5,521 bases of DNA from Chloroflexota bacterium. Lineage in GTDB: Bacteria > Chloroflexota > Chloroflexia > Thermomicrobiales > UBA6265. Shown piece by piece: positions 1 to 5,301 of this stretch. Positions within the stretch are counted from its first letter, which is position 1. The number at the start of each line of letters is the position of its first letter. Location of the stretch: the NCBI GenBank assembly GCA_019348515.1, contig JAHWJF010000277.1, forward strand, positions 1-5,521. Direction: 5' to 3'. The position numbers and the translations under genes were made by a program. The notes below the pieces were generated by a model, which worked only from the letters and a program-made list of their open reading frames with translations, was not told where the DNA came from and did not search any database.

Positions 1-35
1 TCGTGCTGAACCACGACACTCGGCTCTTCGCTCAC
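1..35 (-). CDS. 5' end of a gene leaving the window (unidentified)
   Basis: A GTG at 35-33 opens a frame that runs off the left edge, giving 11 codons that read VSEEPSVVVQH. A second in-frame GTG lies one codon upstream (38-36). The GTG overlaps the stop of the preceding 30-codon ORF in a GTGA (35-32), the usual sign of translational coupling. No strong Shine-Dalgarno is seen directly upstream, which fits coupling. Too little sequence is present to assign a family, so no function is offered. Confidence 0.4.
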   Translation of the reverse strand, partial: MSEEPSVVVQH

Positions 36-124
36 CACGTCGATCCGGCCAGGACGCACAACAGCAGCGCAAGAACGAGAAACCCGTCTTGAACGCGACC
101 CGCGACGCGCATCCCGCCCGACAT
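32..124 (-). CDS. 30-residue single-helix membrane peptide
   Basis: A short ORF starts with ATG at 124-122 behind a strong GGGAGG (135-130) spaced 5 nt away, and ends with TGA at 34-32. The product has a short polar start (MSGGMRVAGRVQDG) and then one hydrophobic segment, roughly residues 15-28 (FLVLALLLCVLAGS), ending in TW. This is the shape of a small integral membrane peptide with its N-terminus inside. There is no lipobox before the cysteine, so a lipoprotein signal is unlikely. An in-frame ATG at codon 5 is a second possible start. The stop overlaps the next gene's GTG, suggesting that the peptide is made together with that gene's product, as small subunits of membrane complexes often are. 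No known family is recognised. Support is the ribosome site, hydrophobicity and overlap, not homology. Confidence 0.5.
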   Translation of the reverse strand: MSGGMRVAGRVQDGFLVLALLLCVLAGSTW

Positions 125-144
125 CGGCGCCTCCCATCAAACTG

Positions 145-179
145 GAAAAAGCAAACCCGGCGAGCCTGTCGCCGGATTT
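145..179 (-). terminator. Rho-independent terminator after the leftward gene set
   Basis: On the minus strand, arms AAATCCGGCGA and TCGCCGGGTTT form an 11-bp stem (one T-G wobble) around a 5-nt loop CAGGC, followed by GCTTTTTCC. The stem plus the five-T run is a standard intrinsic terminator. On the plus strand the same hairpin has one mismatch and a weak T-rich tail (ATTTCTCATTGTT), so some bidirectional action is possible. It lies 51 nt past the stop of the 41-residue ORF and ends only about 9 nt before the Shine-Dalgarno of the 30-codon ORF. Confidence 0.8.
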
Positions 180-230
180 CTCATTGTTCCTCGCACTCGC
201 GGGCCTTCCGGCTACCGGCCGGATCGCGGG

Positions 231-356
231 CTACGTGGGGTACAGAACCAAGAGCAGTACGAGCGCTACCGCAATCAGTCCGACAACCCCAACCGCTCGC
301 AGAACCAAATCCGATGCGCGCAGCGAATCCGCGGCGCGCCGCTCGTTCTCGGTCAC
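231..356 (-). CDS. 41-residue tail-anchored-type small membrane protein
   Basis: The ORF opens with GTG at 356-354, preceded by a purine-rich GGAGGGG about 9 nt upstream, and stops with TAG at 233-231. Residues 1-20 are polar and charged (TENERRAADSLRASD). Residues 21-38 form one hydrophobic helix (AVGVVGLIAVALVLLLVL), and the protein ends YPT. By the positive-inside rule (R6, R7, R13, R20) the N-terminus would be cytoplasmic. G/C at third positions is about 70%, as in the neighbouring genes. It is the last ORF before the terminator at 145-179, in the same direction as the acetyltransferase, with a 135-bp gap. That gap may hold an N-terminal extension in another frame (from a TTG at 495). No family is recognised and no function is claimed. 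The hydrophobic segment and ribosome site make a real product likely. Confidence 0.55.
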   Translation of the reverse strand: MTENERRAADSLRASDLVLRAVGVVGLIAVALVLLLVLYPT

Positions 357-491
357 GCGTCCCGACCCCTCCCCCGATTGCGTCCCATCCCCGCGCCGCG
401 CCGTCGGGCCGCGATTCCCAAGTCGCTGCCCGCGGTGTCTCCCGCGACGGGCTGTCTTCCGAGGCGATGGTAAGGCTGCTTGCAGCGTCTG
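357..491. other. Spacer between acetyltransferase and small membrane ORF
   Basis: No promoter is evident here. On the minus strand a TTG at 495-493 overlaps the acetyltransferase stop (TTGA) and opens a frame with acidic and polar content (starting MTDAASSLTIASEDS) that runs across this gap. It is one frame (+1) off the membrane ORF that follows, with a G-rich run (five G, A, four G, near 365-376) close to where the frames would have to join. It could be coding sequence interrupted by an indel or simply spacer. Confidence 0.3.
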
Positions 492-1337
492 TCAATCCGG
501 GTCCGGTTCTGACTCTCGATCCGTGCTTCGAGGACCATTCGGGTGCTTGCCGGAGCCCACTGATTGCGGCGGATTTGTACGCTCGGTTTGGCGCCGCGCT
601 CGGGTTCTCTCACGCTCATCCCGCCTCCGCTTCCGCTCTTCACGGCTACGCTCAGACGTTTTCTTCGGTGCCGAGCCAGCGCTGTTGCCGTCCCTGCTAG
701 CAAGATACGCGCCGCGCGACAAGCGCATCTCAATGACGCGGAGCTCTCTCTTCCGCCGGGGAACCCACTCGACGTGTTCACCGGTGACTTCGAATCCGAC
801 CCGGGTATAGGCGGATATCGCCCGGGCGTTGTGGCTGAAAACTTCGAGGCGGATCTCGCTCAATCCCATGCTGTCAAAAGCCTCGTCTGCCACCAATCGC
901 GTCGCTTCGGTGCCGTAGCCCTGCCCCCAGACATCTTTCTCACCGATCACGATGCGAAACAGTGCTGAGACTCCATCTCGCTTGCTGACGCGGTCGGTGA
1001 GCGCGGTCGTTCCGATGAGCCGCTTGGTTCGTCGTTCATGGATGGCAAAGCACGTGCCGCGTGCTGACGAAGGGAGGATGAACGTATCGAAATAACCGCG
1101 AGATTGGTTGAGGGTGAGTGGTTCGAGATCGTGACGCAGGAGCTGCGCGATCTCCGGATCCGCGTACCAACGCTGGAACGCCTCGCGATTGGCCGGAACG
1201 TGCGACCGCAAGGAGACCTGCGCGCCCTTTCGCACCAGCGTGCCACGCTCCCGGTCGTTGTCGTCCAGGCTGGGTTCCAAATGAGACATACGGACGTCGA
1301 GACGGCGCCGAAGCCAGCGCTTGATCATGCACGGCAT
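492..1337 (-). CDS. GNAT-family N-acetyltransferase (RimJ/RimL-like) with charged C-terminal tail
   Basis: The product is predicted to transfer an acetyl group from acetyl-CoA to an amine, in the cytoplasm; the substrate cannot be read from sequence. The GNAT fold spans about residues 40-207. It has an N-terminal helix region (AFQRWYADPEIAQLLRHD), central strands (FAIHERRTKRLIGTTAL), the acetyl-CoA motif A (VWGQGYGTEA, residues 137-146) and motif B (NARAISAYTRVGF, 170-182), as in RimJ/RimL-type enzymes. After residue 215 comes a tail of about 65 residues dominated by Arg, Glu and Lys (SREERKRRRDERERTRARRQ), which typical family members of about 180-200 residues lack. It is probably disordered. 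Start choice is uncertain: ATGs at 1337, 1328 and 1289 are possible and none has a good Shine-Dalgarno. The 1289 start removes an Arg-rich leader. It lies 53 bp after the substrate-binding gene on the same strand with no strong terminator between, so co-transcription is likely. Confidence 0.85.
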   Translation of the reverse strand: MPCMIKRWLRRRLDVRMSHLEPSLDDNDRERGTLVRKGAQVSLRSHVPANREAFQRWYADPEIAQLLRHDLEPLTLNQSRGYFDTFILPSSARGTCFAIHERRTKRLIGTTALTDRVSKRDGVSALFRIVIGEKDVWGQGYGTEATRLVADEAFDSMGLSEIRLEVFSHNARAISAYTRVGFEVTGEHVEWVPRRKRELRVIEMRLSRGAYLASRDGNSAGSAPKKTSERSREERKRRRDERERTRARRQTERTNPPQSVGSGKHPNGPRSTDRESEPDPD

Positions 1338-1390
1338 GGTAGCACTGCCGACGGCGTCGTCCCGGGCCCGCGAGGGCTTGAGCGATAGTT

Positions 1391-2551
1391 CTAGAGCAAC
1401 CCGACCTCCGCCAAGAGATCGAGTGTCCCGCGCAGATCCGCCAGATCCCCCAGATCAATATCGGGGTGACCCGTTTCGCTCAAAGGGACAAGCCCCTCGG
1501 GTGCGGACACACCCGCGATGAGGGGATATTCGAACGTCTCTGAGGCAAAATACTCCTGGCCCTCCTTCGACAGGAGGTAATCGGCGAACGAAAGCGCGGC
1601 GTCAGGTGCGGCAGCCCCTTCAATCAAGCCAATGCCAGCGACGTTGATCAGGGATCCGGGGTCCCCGGCCTCGAAGAAGTGGTTTTCGACGGGAAACTCG
1701 TCGCCTGCTTCCCGCCCAACCGCATAGAGGTAGTAGTGGTTGACGAGACCCGCATCAATCTCGCCGCTGCCGATCGCCTGAACAATAGCGGAGTTGCTAT
1801 CGCCAAAATTCACCGTGCCGTTGGCGATCATCGCTTCCAGCCATTCCCTGACGGCATCATCACCTTCCAACAGGCGAAATGCGGTGATGAACGCCTGGAA
1901 TGATGCGTTTTCTGGCGCCCATCCAACACGCCCGGCCCAAGATGAATCTGTCAGGTCCCGAACCGAAGTGGGAAGATCTTCCTCGGCCACCGCGTCAGTG
2001 TTGTAGGCCAGGACGCGCGCCCGACCCGTGACTCCGACCCAGCGTCCTTCCGGATCTCGGAACCGCGGGTCAACGCGATCGAGAAGCTCCGATGGAAGCT
2101 GTTGCAAGCGGCCTTCGGCTGCGAGAAGCCCAAGGGCCCCGGCGTCCTGGGCGAGAAATAAACTCGCTGGCGTGTTCTCGCCCTCCTCGAGAATCGTCGC
2201 CGCGAGCTCCCCAGTGCCTCCGTAGCGGGCATCGACGGTCGTTCCGGTTTCCTCAGCATACTGTTCCACCAGTGGACCAACGAGCGACTCATTCCGTCCC
2301 GAATACAGGGTGAAATCGCCGGCACGGGCATTCGATCCAGTTCCCGCTTCCGGGTCGGCTTCCGGGTCCGCAACAGGATCGGCTTCGAGTTTGGCTTCGT
2401 CACCACCGCTCGGTGTCGCCGACTGCGCCATTGCCGACAACGGGCTGATGAAGCCCATGGCCATCAAGCCGGCCGACGCGAAGACCAGGTCGCGACGGCG
2501 TATCCGTTCACTTAGCCGATCCTCGGAAACACCGTGTCCCTCGTTCACCAC
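1391..2551 (-). CDS. Fe(3+)-type ABC transporter substrate-binding protein, Tat-secreted (FbpA/FutA-like)
   Basis: This is an extracytoplasmic solute-binding protein that captures ferric iron for an ABC importer. Residues 1-42 form a Tat signal: twin arginines (IRRRDLVF), a hydrophobic stretch (SAGLMAMGFISPLSA) and an AMA cleavage site before Gln43. Residues 43-77 are an acidic linker with ADP repeats (DPVADPEADPEAG). The mature fold begins at FTLYSGRNE (80-88) and continues with RYGGTGELAATILEEG (109-124) and FLAQDAGALG (132-141), all typical of the FbpA family. NHYYLY (271-276) contains the adjacent tyrosines 273-274 that match the iron-ligating pair of FbpA; Glu115 is a further possible ligand. 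Family members are usually about 330-350 residues; the extra length here is the linker. The GTG at 2551 is chosen because AGGAGG (2567-2562) lies 10 nt upstream; GTG at 2548 is also possible. No permease or ATPase gene is in view. The upstream IscR-like palindrome suggests iron or Fe-S control. Confidence 0.9.
   Translation of the reverse strand: MVNEGHGVSEDRLSERIRRRDLVFASAGLMAMGFISPLSAMAQSATPSGGDEAKLEADPVADPEADPEAGTGSNARAGDFTLYSGRNESLVGPLVEQYAEETGTTVDARYGGTGELAATILEEGENTPASLFLAQDAGALGLLAAEGRLQQLPSELLDRVDPRFRDPEGRWVGVTGRARVLAYNTDAVAEEDLPTSVRDLTDSSWAGRVGWAPENASFQAFITAFRLLEGDDAVREWLEAMIANGTVNFGDSNSAIVQAIGSGEIDAGLVNHYYLYAVGREAGDEFPVENHFFEAGDPGSLINVAGIGLIEGAAAPDAALSFADYLLSKEGQEYFASETFEYPLIAGVSAPEGLVPLSETGHPDIDLGDLADLRGTLDLLAEVGLL
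2346..2387 (-). repeat. Degenerate 12-bp tandem repeat encoding the ADP linker
   Basis: About 3.5 copies of a 12-bp unit (plus strand GCTTCCGGGTCG, GCTTCCGGGTCC, GCAACAGGATCG, then a partial GCTTCG) lie in tandem. Being a multiple of three, they keep frame and encode the repeated ADP-containing linker between the Tat signal and the mature iron-binding domain. Such repeats can expand or contract by slippage without breaking the gene. Confidence 0.6.
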
Positions 2552-2561
2552 CTGGGCTTGC

Positions 2562-2567
2562 CCTCCT
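2562..2567 (-). promoter_or_regulatory. Shine-Dalgarno of the iron-binding protein gene
   Basis: The minus strand reads AAGAGGAGGGC here. AGGAGG is spaced 10 nt from the GTG at 2551 and 13 nt from the GTG at 2548, favouring the upstream GTG as the start. Confidence 0.7.
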
Positions 2568-2617
2568 CTTCACATGGCGCGGTTGCCCCGGATACCGCAG
2601 GGCCGAGCCGGCCGTCC

Positions 2618-2644
2618 TATATCCGACCAATTTGGTCGGATATA
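2618..2644. promoter_or_regulatory. Perfect 27-bp inverted repeat, IscR/Rrf2-type operator candidate
   Basis: Arms TATATCCGACCAA and TTGGTCGGATATA are exact 13-bp reverse complements around a single T at 2631. The central 25 bp (2619-2643) match 21 of 25 positions of the E. coli IscR type 1 consensus (arms ATASYYGACT and AGTCRRSTAT around RWWWY), and the four mismatches are symmetric. IscR is an Rrf2-family repressor carrying a [2Fe-2S] cluster. The site ends 66 bp before the GTG of the iron-binding protein gene, in an A/T-rich patch (TTTTATATCC on the minus strand) where a promoter would lie, although no clean -35/-10 pair can be fixed. It is about 250 bp from the divergent phosphatase, so it is more likely to serve the iron gene. 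A dimeric TetR-type regulator could also use such a site. No regulator gene is in the window. Confidence 0.65.
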
Positions 2645-2896
2645 AAACGGTACGATGCGAGTGGAGAAAAAATCAACCGGCGGTGTTCAGGCTCCTACGG
2701 TCCAACGCCGGCGATCCGTGATGATCTGACCGCGCTTTAACATTGCTGATGCAGGCAAATGGGTTGGACGTCTCTTGGGCTGCTCGTTGGCAGAGGATGT
2801 GCATAGTCGATAGTGGTCCGGCGTTCGCGCTGCCAGATGTGACTGCTCGGTGGAGCCCTCGAAATTCGACAGCGACTGAGGATGAGTTGATACTGG
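2645..2896. other. Intergenic region between divergent genes
   Basis: About 250 bp without a convincing gene on either strand. A long-loop inverted repeat (CCGGCG at 2677-2682 with CGCCGG at 2706-2711) is too weak to call a structure. The region carries the only reasonable promoter candidate for the rightward phosphatase (2787-2814). Nothing else is recognised. Confidence 0.5.
2787..2814 (+). promoter_or_regulatory. Candidate sigma-70-type promoter for the phosphatase
   Basis: TTGGCA (2787-2792, five of six to TTGACA) is followed after 16 bp by GATAGT (2809-2814, four of six to TATAAT). It would give a leader of about 75 nt before the ATG at 2897. No Pho box is recognised. This is a match by eye in GC-rich DNA and could be chance. 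Confidence 0.3.
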
Positions 2897-4243
2897 ATGC
2901 TGAATGGTGATCGTACAGATACTGGCCTCGCCGTCGCGGCAGCGGGGCCGGTTTCGCGCTCCAGCAAATCGCCGGTTTCAGGGATATTTGTGACCAGCCA
3001 GACGCTTACGAGCAGCGCGGATCCGCCCATCGCCCGCAACGTGGTCCTCCTCATCGGAGACGGCATGGGACAATCGCATCGATTTGCCGGGCAGTTGCTT
3101 GCCGCTGGGCGCGATGGCCGCCTCGCAATGGACCGGCTACCACATCTGGGTCAAATGGGCACCATGTCAATCGATCCGACGACATTCGTGACCGACTCCG
3201 CGGCTGCCGCGACGGCCATCGCCACCGGGGTGAAAACGCATAACGGCTCCGTCTCGATCGATCCCGAGGGCAGGGAGCGAACGACGATCCTTGAGCTTGC
3301 CAAGGCCTCTGGGCGGTCAGCAGGACTGGTCAGCACCTGTCAGATTACCGATGCCACACCCGCCGCCTTCGCCGCCCACGTACCGCACCGCGCTGACCAG
3401 AGTGAGGTGGCCCGTCAATATATCGAACGCGCCCAGGTGGATGTGATCCTTGGCGGGGGCGCGGCTCACTGGCTTCCGTACGGGGCGTCACTTCCTCCGC
3501 CCCTTCAGGTCGGCGGGGCGTGGCGCGGGACCGGTTCTGAGGGCGATCTGATCGCACGAGCACGAAATCTGGGGTACGAATTCGCAGCTGACGCAGCCGG
3601 GCTCCATCGCAGTCTCGATCGACTCCATCAGGAACCGGGGGGCCTACTACTTGGACTTTTCGCCGCCCAGGAATTCTTCAAGCAGGCGGAGGAAGGATGG
3701 GGCGCGGTGTACGACCCACCGGTTTCCCTGGCAGACCTGACCTCTGCGGCTATCGACATCCTGTCTCGCAACCCTCACGGGTTCTTCTTGATGGTGGAAG
3801 AATCAGCTATCGACCGCATGGCGCACCGGAACAACGCACCGCTGACGCTGAAGGGGGTCCTTGAGCTGGATCGCGCTGTGGAAGTCGCGCTGGCGTTTGC
3901 CGACCAGACCCCGGACACTCTCGTCGTTGTCACGGCTGACCACGAGTGCGGGGGCCTCTCGGTGGCCGGTTCAGAAGACCAGCCATACCCGTATGAACCC
4001 GGAGGCGGCCTCCTCGACACGCTTCTTGCGGGTGAAGATGGGCCGTTCCCAGTCGCCGACGCGGATTACGGATTCGTGCTTGGTTGGGCAACCACCGGAC
4101 ACACGGCAGCATCCGTACCGGTATCGGCCGTTGGGCCGGGATCAGGACTCCTGTCCGGTTCGATTGAAAACACCGATCTGTTTCATGCCATGGCGCACGC
4201 CATGGATCTTGCCGGTCATTGCGCCCGTTCCAGCCGGTCCTAA
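2897..4243 (+). CDS. phoA: Alkaline phosphatase (PhoA family)
   Basis: The enzyme hydrolyses phosphate monoesters with two Zn ions and one Mg ion. The catalytic set is complete: metal Asp55 in NVVLLIGDGMG (48-58), nucleophile Ser101 in TDSAAAATA (99-107), Asp152, Thr154 and phosphate-binding Arg165 in TDATPAAFAAHVPHR (151-165), Glu301, Asp306 and His310 in LMVEESAIDRMAH (298-310), Asp348-His349 in VVTADHE (344-350), and His402 in TTGHTA (399-404). These match E. coli PhoA residues 51, 102, 153, 155, 166, 322, 327, 331, 369, 370 and 412. Length is normal for the mature enzyme. The oddity is the N-terminus: residues 10-17 (GLAVAAAG) look like part of a Tat h-region but no twin arginine or other signal precedes them, and a stop lies just upstream in frame (2888-2890). 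Starts at ATG 2897 (weak GAGGA 14 nt away) or GTG 2990 (AGGGA 5 nt away) are both possible. It converges with thiL. Confidence 0.93.
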   Translation: MLNGDRTDTGLAVAAAGPVSRSSKSPVSGIFVTSQTLTSSADPPIARNVVLLIGDGMGQSHRFAGQLLAAGRDGRLAMDRLPHLGQMGTMSIDPTTFVTDSAAAATAIATGVKTHNGSVSIDPEGRERTTILELAKASGRSAGLVSTCQITDATPAAFAAHVPHRADQSEVARQYIERAQVDVILGGGAAHWLPYGASLPPPLQVGGAWRGTGSEGDLIARARNLGYEFAADAAGLHRSLDRLHQEPGGLLLGLFAAQEFFKQAEEGWGAVYDPPVSLADLTSAAIDILSRNPHGFFLMVEESAIDRMAHRNNAPLTLKGVLELDRAVEVALAFADQTPDTLVVVTADHECGGLSVAGSEDQPYPYEPGGGLLDTLLAGEDGPFPVADADYGFVLGWATTGHTAASVPVSAVGPGSGLLSGSIENTDLFHAMAHAMDLAGHCARSSRS

Positions 4244-4257
4244 AGAATGACCGGACC
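4234..4257. terminator. Possible shared hairpin between convergent genes
   Basis: CCGGTC (4234-4239) pairs with GACCGG (4249-4254), a 6-bp stem with a 9-nt loop spanning the phosphatase stop. An alternative GGTCC/GGACC pairing reaches 4257. No T run follows on either strand. It may help end both transcripts, but it is weak. Confidence 0.25.
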
Positions 4258-5301
4258 TCAACTCTCCGCTGGGCCGAAGTGATCAAACGCCCCTGGCAGT
4301 TCGGTCCTGAGCCGATTGTCGAGTCCCATGATCTCTATGGTCGGCCGGTTCGATTCCATTGGAACGATATCTCCGATGAAGGTGGCCGTGCCTCCGGCCC
4401 CTTGCACCGCTCGCTCGATAGCCGCCTTGGCGCCGGGTGGCGCAGTGAAGAGCAGTTCATAGTCCTCGCCGCCACGCATTGCGAGACCGATCCACTCGTC
4501 TGCAAATAGCGCGCGCACCGCAGCAGCGACCGGGATCCGCCGCTCATCGATTCGTCCTGACACGCGGCTTGCAGAGAGTATTTTCGGCAGGTCCCCTAAC
4601 AGTCCGTCGCTGAGATCCATCGCGGACGTAGCGCCGTGCTCGAGCAATACGGTGCCTAGAGCGACCCGCGGTTCTGGTTTCAGATGCGCCTCGATGAGGC
4701 GATCGGCGGTCGCGGCCTGCCGCCGCAGGTCGGTGGGGTTCAACGCGAGCAACCGGAGTCCGGCCGCGGAAGCTCCCAGTGTCCCTGTTACCCCGATTAG
4801 ATCGCCCGCGTTCGCCCCGGACCTCGTCAGCACGCGCCCCCGCCTGCTGTTGCCCAAGGCAGTGACCTGAAATGCCACCGCGCGCGGCGAGCGAACAACG
4901 TCACCTCCGGCAACGATCATGCCGTGTTGACGCGCGAGCGCGCCTAGGCCCCGATAGAGAGATTCAAGATCGTCAATCCGTTCGTCACCCCTGAGTCCAA
5001 GCGTCACGAATGCCAGTTTCGGATCGGCGCCCATCGCGGCCAGATCCGAAATATTGACGGCAAGCATCTTGTGGCCCAGACTCGCCCAGTCCGTCCAGTC
5101 GAGACGAAAATGGACATTCTCAATCAGGCTGTCGGTGGTTACGACAACCCGCTCGCCGGCGACTGGCTGCCAGACCGCCGCATCATCCCCGATGCCAACC
5201 TCCAGACCACCGCCGTCGCGCACTTGGGCGGGAAGCGCCGCGGAGAGCCGTTCGATCAGACCAAATTCACCAATGTCTCGAACTCTCCGGTCATTCGTCA
5301 T
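4258..5301 (-). CDS. thiL: Thiamine-monophosphate kinase ThiL
   Basis: ThiL phosphorylates thiamine monophosphate with ATP to make thiamine diphosphate, the last step of the cofactor's synthesis, in the cytoplasm. Diagnostic motifs run in order (347-residue product): GIGDDAAVW (36-44), TTDSLIENVHF (55-65), MLAVNISDLAAMGADP (79-94), AGGDVVRSP (131-139), GDLIGVTGTLGASAAGL (166-182), DLSDGLLGDLPKI (229-241) and GGEDYELLFT (277-286). These are the AIR-synthetase/ThiL-fold nucleotide and Mg-binding signatures. Length is usual for the family. The ATG at 5301 is preferred because the protein then begins just before the conserved EFGLIERL, with an AGG-containing purine stretch (AAAGGCAGG) about 7 nt upstream; an ATG at 5340 would add a 13-residue extension and has no good ribosome site. 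Often thiL sits with tsaE, tsaB and rimI, but none is seen here. No TPP riboswitch is recognised upstream. Confidence 0.96.
   Translation of the reverse strand: MTNDRRVRDIGEFGLIERLSAALPAQVRDGGGLEVGIGDDAAVWQPVAGERVVVTTDSLIENVHFRLDWTDWASLGHKMLAVNISDLAAMGADPKLAFVTLGLRGDERIDDLESLYRGLGALARQHGMIVAGGDVVRSPRAVAFQVTALGNSRRGRVLTRSGANAGDLIGVTGTLGASAAGLRLLALNPTDLRRQAATADRLIEAHLKPEPRVALGTVLLEHGATSAMDLSDGLLGDLPKILSASRVSGRIDERRIPVAAAVRALFADEWIGLAMRGGEDYELLFTAPPGAKAAIERAVQGAGGTATFIGDIVPMESNRPTIEIMGLDNRLRTELPGAFDHFGPAES

Noticed and set aside
180..230. GC-rich structured leader before the terminator, considered as a riboswitch
   Set aside because: Short local stems are present, but no known riboswitch core (TPP, cobalamin, SAM, ydaO, fluoride and others) could be matched by eye.
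353..781. Minus-strand 142-codon frame ending with a GTGA overlap on the 41-residue ORF
   Set aside because: It overlaps the GNAT coding sequence in another frame and its product is Arg-rich without recognisable structure. The overlap is probably coincidental.
89..810. Long plus-strand open frames (89-700 and 184-810)
   Set aside because: They lie antisense to the GNAT tail and small membrane ORF, give Arg/Ser/Pro-rich products with no motif, and have no convincing ribosome sites.
1364..1379. Hairpin between the iron-binding gene and the GNAT gene as a terminator
   Set aside because: Only a 4-bp GCCC/GGGC stem with possible G-U extension and no T run.
2600..2660. Fur or DtxR/IdeR box upstream of the iron-binding gene
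   Set aside because: The palindrome CCGACC/GGTCGG core does not fit the Fur (GATAATGATAATCATTATC) or IdeR (TTAGGTTAGGCTAACCTAA) consensus.
2737..3066. Minus-strand frame with a signal-peptide-like N-terminus
   Set aside because: It is antisense to the start of the phosphatase, including the conserved IGDGMG region, and the rest of the product is unlike any protein I know.
3930..4286. Minus-strand frame inside the phosphatase
   Set aside because: Shadow of the phosphatase coding frame, with no motifs.
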